From positions 1-45,848 of the forward strand of contig CANOCV010000024.1 in NCBI GenBank assembly GCA_947564465.1: a DNA stretch of 45,848 bases, in the 5' to 3' direction. A model generated the notes under the pieces. The model did no database searches and was not told where the DNA came from. It saw nothing but the letters and a program-made list of their open reading frames with translations. The stretch is from an uncultured Roseburia sp. GTDB taxonomy: Bacteria; Bacillota; Clostridia; Lachnospirales; Lachnospiraceae. A program made the position numbers and the translations under genes. This document shows, piece after piece, positions 40,094-45,848 of this stretch (its first letter is position 1; each line of letters begins with the position of its first letter).

Positions 40094-43000
40094 ATGATGA
40101 AACTAAGACGGAGAATAGCGGCATTTTTATGCCTTGTTATGTTGTTTACACAACCTTGGGAAACGATATTTGCGTCGCAGCAGGCAGAGGAAGTAAAGGC
40201 GGAGGAAGAGCTCCTTTTGAATTATCTCCTGGTCGGAAGGGATTATGTGCCGCTTTCGGGGGAACAATATGTAGTGGCGGAAATCGGTGACGGGACACGT
40301 ACTATTAATTCGGCAGTGCTTCATTATAAAAATAATATAACAAATCTGGTTTATACGGCGGAGGCGGACAGAATTGACGGGAATGCTATTCTGTTTCGTA
40401 TGGATTTTAAAGAAGAGACGGATACCGGTAGTTATGAAATTTTGAAGCTGGATTATGAGACAGACGACATGCGTCAAAGCATAGAGATGTCAGAGACGGG
40501 AATTGCGGCATGCTTTGGCGTAAATCAGGAGGTGGAGACGGCCAAGGATGCCATAGCGATAGATGCAGATGAGCTGCAGGAGGCGGCAGGCATTGTGCTC
40601 ACTGACTCCGAAGGAGAAGCGCTGACGCCGGAGGCTTTTGGAGAGGCGCTGGAAACAGCGGCGGAGGGAATTGCGGAGGAGGAAAAAGTGCCTTCCACGA
40701 GAGCCGGAAATCTCATTGTCGTTTTGGATCCGGGACATGGAGGAACAGATCCGGGGGCGGTATATTTCGGATTGAAAGAAAGTGAGCTTGCGTTAAAGAT
40801 TGCCGCATACTGTAAAAGTGAGCTGGAGACTTACCGCGGCGTGACGGTCTATATGACGCGCAGCACGGATGAAACTATGGGTGCAACGCAGGTTGAAAGT
40901 CTGGATAACAGGGTTGCAATCGCGAAAAAGTATAATGCGGACGTTTTGGTCAGCTTCCATTTGAATGCGAATGAAAATGCGGAGGCGAACGGAATCAGTG
41001 TCTATTACCCGAACAGCAATTATAATCCGCTTATTGGAAACGAGGGAAAAGGGCTGGCGCAGAAGATCCAAAACGGGCTTGTGGCGCTTGGAATCAAGGA
41101 TAATAAGGTACAGATCTGGAATGCGAGCCAAGATAAGTATCCCGACGGAAGTGCGGCTGATTATCTTGGGTTGATCCGCCGTGCGAAGCTGGCGGGATTC
41201 CCGTGTGTTCTTATTGAGCATGCTTTTTTAAGTAATTCGGGGGATGTGTCGAATTATCTGAATTCGGACGAGAAGATAAAAAAGCTGGGATTGGCGGATG
41301 CATCCGGGATTGCACAGTATTATAATTTATCAAAAAAAACCGGCGAGGAGAAGATTTCTCAGGGAGAGATTACGTCCCTGAAATCGGACGGCAGCGGAAA
41401 AATCACGATACAGTGGAAAGGTCTGTTGGATGTCGATGGCTATCAGGTTTACCGGAGTGAAAGCCTTGACGGGAATTATGTGATGATAGCGAATGTGTCC
41501 TCTTCTGCGCTGACCTATACGGACAGCAAAGCGGTGGCGGGAAAGACTTATTATTATAAAGTACGGGGAAAGTCAGGTACGGTGTACGGAGATTTTTCAG
41601 AGGCGAAATCAGGATTTTCTTTGGAACCGGTTGTGATAAGCGGCGTCAAGGCACAGAGCAGCGGAAAGCTTCTTGTGGCTTGGAAAAATGTGGCGAATGC
41701 TTATCAATATGAGGTTTACCGCAGTACATCTAAGAACGGCACATACAAGAAGGCTGCGACCGTGTCGGGCAATGCTTACGAGGACGGCAAGGTCTCTCTC
41801 AATAAACGTTATTACTATAAAGTTCGGGCCATCAGTCGTGTGGGGCAGATAAACGGATACGGGGATTACTCCGCAGTCAAGTATGGCATACAAGTCGGGC
41901 AGACCTCTATTACGTCGGTCAAGAATACGGCGAACGGACTTAAGATTAGCTGGAAAAAGGCTTCGGGCGCATCGGGATACCGCATATACCGGAGTACGAG
42001 AAAAAAAGGGTCATACGAGCATGTCGGTACGGTCAAAAAGGGAAGCAGATTAAGCTATACGGATTGGGATGTAGAGGCCGGTACAACGTATTATTATAAA
42101 GTTCAGGTGAGAAACCGCTCAGGGAGCAATGCAGGAGGCGGTGCGCTCTCAAAGGCCGTTTCCGCGCGGACGGCAGGAGAGACTTCTATTTCATATGTTC
42201 AGTCTGTGAACGGGGTAAAGATAAAGCTTGCATGGAAAAAGGCGGACGGGGCGGTTGGCTACCAGATTGCGAGAAGCACGTCAAAAAACGGACGATATAA
42301 GGTGATTAAAGAGATCAAATCCGGCAATACAAAGACGTATACGGATACTGCGGTTCAGACAGGAAAACGCTATTTTTATAAAATTTCGGTAAAAAGCAAA
42401 AGTAACGGTGAGCTTATTTACGGCAGATATTGTACACCTGTGGGAGCAAGAGTGTTAAAGACCACACAGATTACATCGGTTCAGGCGTCCGCGTCCGCGG
42501 CAATTGAGTTGAAATGGAAAAAGGTGACGGGAGCGGCGGGATACGAGATTTACAGAAGTACAAAAAAGTCGAGTGGATATAAGCGCATCGCATCCGTTTC
42601 ATCGGGAAGTACGTTAAGCTATAAGGATGTTCCGCCAAAAACCAATAAGACATATTACTATAAAGTTCGTCCGTATCATGTGAGCGGTAAGAAGAAGGGA
42701 TATGGCAGCCTGTGCGGACAGGCAGGTGGTAAGTCAATTGCCGTCCCTAAGCTGTCCACGGTGAAGCTGAATCAGGACGGCTCCCTGCAGATTAGCTGGA
42801 ATAAGGTGAGCGGCGCGGTTAGCTATCAGCTGTATCGGAAAAGCGGCGCGGGCGATTTCCAAAAGATTGCGGAGACATCATCGTCGGTCTGCACATATGC
42901 GGATAAGAATGTGGTTTCCGGCGTAAGCTATCAATATAGAGTGCAGGCCTGCAATAAAGTAGGTAATGTCATGGGATACAGCGGTTATTCGGCTATTGCA

Positions 43001-43612
43001 GCCTATGCGGTTCCGTATCATGAAATTATGGGGACGGCAGAGGTTACCGCGGAGCAGATGGTGCGCTATTATAATGCGAATATCTTGACCATGCAGAAAG
43101 CATATCCCGATAAGAATTATCGGTATCCGTCCGATATTTACGGCGATAAGGGCGCGAAAGATATAGAAGAATTTGTGCAGATCGTCTTTGAGGAGGCGAC
43201 ATATGAAGGCGTAAAGCCGGAAGTAGTCTTTGCGCAGATGTGTAATGAGACATATTTTCTTCAGTTTGGAGGGGATGTGGCGGCAGAACAGTGCAATTTT
43301 GCGGGAATCGGCGCGACGGGCGGCGGGGAACCGGGAGTAACCTTTGCGGATGTGCGGACCGGAATCCGCGCGCAGGTACAGCATCTAAAAGCGTATGCGA
43401 GCAGTGAGAACCTGAAATATGACTGTGTGGACCCGCGGTTTATCTATGTAAAGCGCGGCAGCGCGAGGTATGTGGAATGGCTTGGGATACAGGAAAACCC
43501 ATATACCGTATGGAATACAGACGGTTCGATTGCATCCGGTTGCGGCTGGGCGACTGCCAAAAATTACGGCTTTATTTTGGTGAGCGGAATTAACAAAATA
43601 AAAACATATTAG
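40094..43612 (+). CDS. Secreted bifunctional wall hydrolase: amidase_3, six FN3 modules, glucosaminidase
   Basis: An 1172-residue exported protein with a signal peptide (about residues 1-27, TIFAS then acidic residues). The N-terminal 200 residues are acidic and unassigned. The amidase_3 domain (about 208-415) has zinc ligands in VVLDPGHGG, the Glu of LKESELALK and the His of SFHLNA, plus the catalytic Glu in LIEHAF. Six FN3-like modules follow, each about 90 residues, with starts near 425, 511, 603, 696, 790 and 885 and recurrent YYYKV strands. The C-terminus (about 984-1172) resembles a GH73-type N-acetylglucosaminidase with a candidate catalytic Glu in CNETYFL. It would cut both the glycan strand and the amide bond of peptidoglycan. 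Confidence 0.87.
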   Translation: MMKLRRRIAAFLCLVMLFTQPWETIFASQQAEEVKAEEELLLNYLLVGRDYVPLSGEQYVVAEIGDGTRTINSAVLHYKNNITNLVYTAEADRIDGNAILFRMDFKEETDTGSYEILKLDYETDDMRQSIEMSETGIAACFGVNQEVETAKDAIAIDADELQEAAGIVLTDSEGEALTPEAFGEALETAAEGIAEEEKVPSTRAGNLIVVLDPGHGGTDPGAVYFGLKESELALKIAAYCKSELETYRGVTVYMTRSTDETMGATQVESLDNRVAIAKKYNADVLVSFHLNANENAEANGISVYYPNSNYNPLIGNEGKGLAQKIQNGLVALGIKDNKVQIWNASQDKYPDGSAADYLGLIRRAKLAGFPCVLIEHAFLSNSGDVSNYLNSDEKIKKLGLADASGIAQYYNLSKKTGEEKISQGEITSLKSDGSGKITIQWKGLLDVDGYQVYRSESLDGNYVMIANVSSSALTYTDSKAVAGKTYYYKVRGKSGTVYGDFSEAKSGFSLEPVVISGVKAQSSGKLLVAWKNVANAYQYEVYRSTSKNGTYKKAATVSGNAYEDGKVSLNKRYYYKVRAISRVGQINGYGDYSAVKYGIQVGQTSITSVKNTANGLKISWKKASGASGYRIYRSTRKKGSYEHVGTVKKGSRLSYTDWDVEAGTTYYYKVQVRNRSGSNAGGGALSKAVSARTAGETSISYVQSVNGVKIKLAWKKADGAVGYQIARSTSKNGRYKVIKEIKSGNTKTYTDTAVQTGKRYFYKISVKSKSNGELIYGRYCTPVGARVLKTTQITSVQASASAAIELKWKKVTGAAGYEIYRSTKKSSGYKRIASVSSGSTLSYKDVPPKTNKTYYYKVRPYHVSGKKKGYGSLCGQAGGKSIAVPKLSTVKLNQDGSLQISWNKVSGAVSYQLYRKSGAGDFQKIAETSSSVCTYADKNVVSGVSYQYRVQACNKVGNVMGYSGYSAIAAYAVPYHEIMGTAEVTAEQMVRYYNANILTMQKAYPDKNYRYPSDIYGDKGAKDIEEFVQIVFEEATYEGVKPEVVFAQMCNETYFLQFGGDVAAEQCNFAGIGATGGGEPGVTFADVRTGIRAQVQHLKAYASSENLKYDCVDPRFIYVKRGSARYVEWLGIQENPYTVWNTDGSIASGCGWATAKNYGFILVSGINKIKTY

Positions 43613-43640
43613 CGGCAGGTTCGGGAAAGGAAAGGATAGA

Positions 43641-44705
43641 GTGAGGGAGCAGGAAGAAAAACGGAAAAAGAAAAAGCGGACAAAAAAGCAGCGTCAGAAA
43701 CGTAAGATTATATTTACGGTGATTGCGCTTGTTCTGATGATTATTTTGCTTATCATGGCGTATTTTGCCGCCAAGCTTGGGAAGCTGGATAAGATGAAAA
43801 TGGATGATGTAGAGGTGAATGACGGACTGGATACTTCGGGTATGAAGGGATTTACGACACTGGCCTTGTTTGGCATTGACAACAGGACGAACGGGAATTT
43901 CCAGTCGGGAAACAGCGATACGATGATTATTGCAAGCATCAATAACAAGACCGGAGAAGTAAAGATGGTTTCTTTGTACCGCGATACGTATCTGGACATT
44001 GGAGAGGGAGTGTTCCGCAAGGCAAACGCTGCTTACGGACAGGGTAATGCCGAGATCACCGGTCCGGAGCGGGCGGTCAGTATGATGAATAAGAATCTTG
44101 ATCTGAATATTTCCGATTATGTTGCGGTGGATTTCAATGCGCTTGTAGAAGTTATTGATCTTCTGGGAGGAATTGAGATTGAGGTGACGGAGGAAGAGGC
44201 CGGATATATGAACAGCTATATTGATGAAATTACGGGAGTAACAGGAAAGACGTCATCTCATATCAGCGGCGGAATGCAGACGCTGGACGGAGTGCAGTCA
44301 ACGGCGTATGCAAGAGTCCGCTATACGTCGGGATGGGACTTTAAGCGTACCGAGCGTCAGCGTCTTGTTATCCAGAAGATGTTTGAGAAGGCCAAAGGTG
44401 CAAGCCTTACTACGTTAAACAGTGTGCTGGACAGCGCGCTTCCGGATGTCTCAACGAGTCTGGGCAATACGGAGCTTTTGGGCATGATGATGAAAATCGG
44501 AAAATACAATTTAGGAGAAAATACCGGATTCCCGTTTGAGCATGCCGGAGTGAGTGCGGGAAATTTAGGAGAGGTGGTCGTTGCGGTGGACTTGGCTGCC
44601 AACGTGAGAAAGCTTCATGAATTTCTTTACGGAGAAACCGACTTTACGGTATCTCCGACTGTTCAGGGAATCAGCGATACGATTAAAAATCAGCTGGGAT
44701 ATTAA
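43641..44705 (+). CDS. LytR-CpsA-Psr (LCP) family glycopolymer ligase 2
   Basis: A 354-residue paralogue of the 35483 product, started at a GTG with AAAGGA upstream. It has a basic N-terminus (EKRKKKKRTKKQRQKRK), one TM (about residues 31-50) and an LCP domain with FGIDNRT, NSDTMIIASIN, VSLYRDTYLD, LGGIEIEV and FKRTERQRLV. It lacks the long acidic tail of LCP 1. Both are close in sequence and each sits near envelope genes, so they may attach different polymers or act redundantly. It lies between two amidase genes. Confidence 0.92.
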   Translation: MREQEEKRKKKKRTKKQRQKRKIIFTVIALVLMIILLIMAYFAAKLGKLDKMKMDDVEVNDGLDTSGMKGFTTLALFGIDNRTNGNFQSGNSDTMIIASINNKTGEVKMVSLYRDTYLDIGEGVFRKANAAYGQGNAEITGPERAVSMMNKNLDLNISDYVAVDFNALVEVIDLLGGIEIEVTEEEAGYMNSYIDEITGVTGKTSSHISGGMQTLDGVQSTAYARVRYTSGWDFKRTERQRLVIQKMFEKAKGASLTTLNSVLDSALPDVSTSLGNTELLGMMMKIGKYNLGENTGFPFEHAGVSAGNLGEVVVAVDLAANVRKLHEFLYGETDFTVSPTVQGISDTIKNQLGY

Positions 44706-44717
44706 AGGGTAATGTGA

Positions 44718-45686
44718 ATGAAGACGATTTTAAGAAAAAAGTGTGTGGGATATAGAAGCCTGGCGTTGATTTTTCTTTTGGTGTTCGCGCTAACGCTTTT
44801 GGCCTGCGGTGGAAATAACTCCGTAAGGGATGGGGCTGCGCAGTCAGAAAGCGAAAAACGCGATGTGAAGGAACAGATCGAGATGACAGAAAAAACATCA
44901 TCTGAGACCGAGATGATAGGAACGGAAAGCGAGCCGCCCGGGATCGAAGATATAAAAGATTCTGAAGTCGAAGCCGCCGGGGAGGAAACTGATTTACCGG
45001 TCAGTAAACCGCTTGGCCAGACAGAGGGAACCGGAATTGTTTATCCGTCCGCAAACGGGCATCTGGTATGTATTGACGCGGGACATCAGCAAAACGGGGA
45101 CTCTGCGCCGGAACCTGTGGCGCCGGGAGCGAGTGAAACAAAAGCAAGAGTATCCAGCGGCACTACGGGAAGGACGACGGGCGTGCCGGAGTACCTACTT
45201 ACGCTTGAGGTTGCCCTAAAGCTTCGGGACGAGTTGATTGCAAGGGGCTACGGGGTCGTTATGACGCGTGAAACGAATGAAGTGAATATCAGTAACAGTG
45301 AACGCGCCGGCATTGCAAGGGATGCCGGTGTGGACTCTTTTGTCCGTCTGCATGCAAACGGGTCGGAGGATACGTCGGTAAACGGGGCGATGACGATATG
45401 CCAGACGGCGTCAAATCCGTACACAGCCAGCCTGTATGCGCAGAGCAAGTCATTGTCGCAGAATATTCTGGACAGCTTCTGTGCGGCAACCGGGGCAAAA
45501 AAACAGTATGTGTGGGAAACGGATACGATGAGCGGCATTAACTGGAGCCAGGTTCCGGTTACGATACTTGAAATGGGTTATATGACAAATCCCACGGAAG
45601 ACGCCAATATGTCTTCCGCGGAATATCAGGATAAAATGGTTCAGGGAATCGCGAACGGAATTGATGCGTATTACACACAGCCTTAA
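44718..45686 (+). CDS. N-acetylmuramoyl-L-alanine amidase lipoprotein
   Basis: A 322-residue lipoprotein. The signal sequence ends in the lipobox LLAC with lipidated Cys30. A Glu/Ser/Thr-rich linker of about 85 residues follows. The amidase_3 domain (about 115-320) has the zinc His in CIDAGHQQ, the Glu in EYLLTLEVALKL, the second His in VRLHANGS and the catalytic Glu in ILEMGYMTNP. It is anchored at the outer face of the membrane and trims peptide stems from glycan strands. It starts 12 bases after the LCP 2 gene. No terminator was identified after it. Confidence 0.9.
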   Translation: MKTILRKKCVGYRSLALIFLLVFALTLLACGGNNSVRDGAAQSESEKRDVKEQIEMTEKTSSETEMIGTESEPPGIEDIKDSEVEAAGEETDLPVSKPLGQTEGTGIVYPSANGHLVCIDAGHQQNGDSAPEPVAPGASETKARVSSGTTGRTTGVPEYLLTLEVALKLRDELIARGYGVVMTRETNEVNISNSERAGIARDAGVDSFVRLHANGSEDTSVNGAMTICQTASNPYTASLYAQSKSLSQNILDSFCAATGAKKQYVWETDTMSGINWSQVPVTILEMGYMTNPTEDANMSSAEYQDKMVQGIANGIDAYYTQP

Positions 45687-45732
45687 GAGAGAAACGATTA
45701 GGATTGACCTGCTATACAATCTATGATAAACT

Positions 45733-45848
45733 ATGAATCGTTGCAAAGCCCGTAAAACCAAGGTCTATCAGGGCTTTCCGGCGGTCACCGCCGTAAAATG
45801 TGCCGAGTGTTCGAGACCTTCCACTCGTAAAACAAAACTAAAGGAGAA
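45733..45848 (+). other. Structured leader or start of a small basic ORF at the right window edge
   Basis: An ATG at 45733 opens a frame to the window edge encoding MNRCKARKTKVYQGFPAV and then KCAECSRPSTRK, but it has no ribosome site. The same stretch holds three hairpins: AAAGCCC with GGGCTTT (45745-45777), CGGCGG with CCGCCG (45779-45793) and CGAGTG with CACTCG (45804-45827). The window ends in AAAGGAGAA, a good ribosome site, so a gene probably starts just outside and this may be its leader. Confidence 0.35.

Noticed and set aside
45715..45740. Resemblance of TCTATGATAAACTATGAAT to the right half of the 56-bp repeat
   Set aside because: Only short AT-rich stretches match and the gap pattern differs; too weak to call.

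Overview
The window looks like a chromosomal segment of a low-to-mid-GC Gram-positive anaerobe, most likely a member of the Clostridia close to Lachnospiraceae. This rests on the gene families (Rpn-type nuclease tail, DUF6077-like membrane protein, UDPGP-type uridylyltransferase, LCP proteins, FN3-containing cell-wall hydrolases) and on strong GGAGG ribosome binding sites. It is inference from family content, not from a 16S gene. Nearly all genes are on the plus strand and concern the cell envelope. No rRNA, tRNA, CRISPR array or complete insertion sequence was seen.

Layout. (1) 1-2701: tail of an Rpn-like nuclease, an OmpR-type response regulator with its overlapping sensor kinase, a PhoB-type promoter and a decayed ThiF/MoeB gene. 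(2) 2744-7230: a TagF-like polymerase with a GT2-like N-terminus and a secreted beta-helix protein with a Lys-rich tail. (3) 7330-21864: a large surface-acylation locus resembling an expanded, re-invented dlt operon. It has two adenylating enzymes, two carrier proteins, a formyltransferase, two MBOAT acyltransferases, three membrane-anchored DltD-like SGNH proteins, a secreted SGNH/Big2/FN3 protein and a type II thioesterase, and it ends in a strong terminator. (4) 21900-23126, minus strand: a UDP-sugar pyrophosphorylase. (5) 23378-35407: surface-glycan assembly, with a split GT-C/metallo-beta-lactamase protein, three paralogous long GT2 proteins, a zinc-ribbon microprotein, a WbaP-type priming transferase, a WchF-like rhamnosyltransferase and a short GT2. 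(6) 35483-45686: wall attachment and remodelling, with two LCP ligases, an HtrA protease, a carbamate kinase and two N-acetylmuramoyl-L-alanine amidases, one also carrying a glucosaminidase domain. Two repeat-rich intergenic regions flank htrA.

Working model (inference): regions 2 and 5 make a glycan or teichoic-acid-like polymer on a lipid carrier. The region 3 machinery activates at least two carboxylates, one probably an amino acid that may be N-formylated on its carrier, and passes them across the membrane through MBOAT and DltD-like proteins onto the polymer. LCP proteins then attach the polymer to peptidoglycan. The most novel candidate is the acylation locus, and in particular the A-domain / formyltransferase / carrier-protein trio at 10581-13197, which recalls the F-A-PCP initiation module of formylated nonribosomal peptides but is wired to surface acyltransferases.
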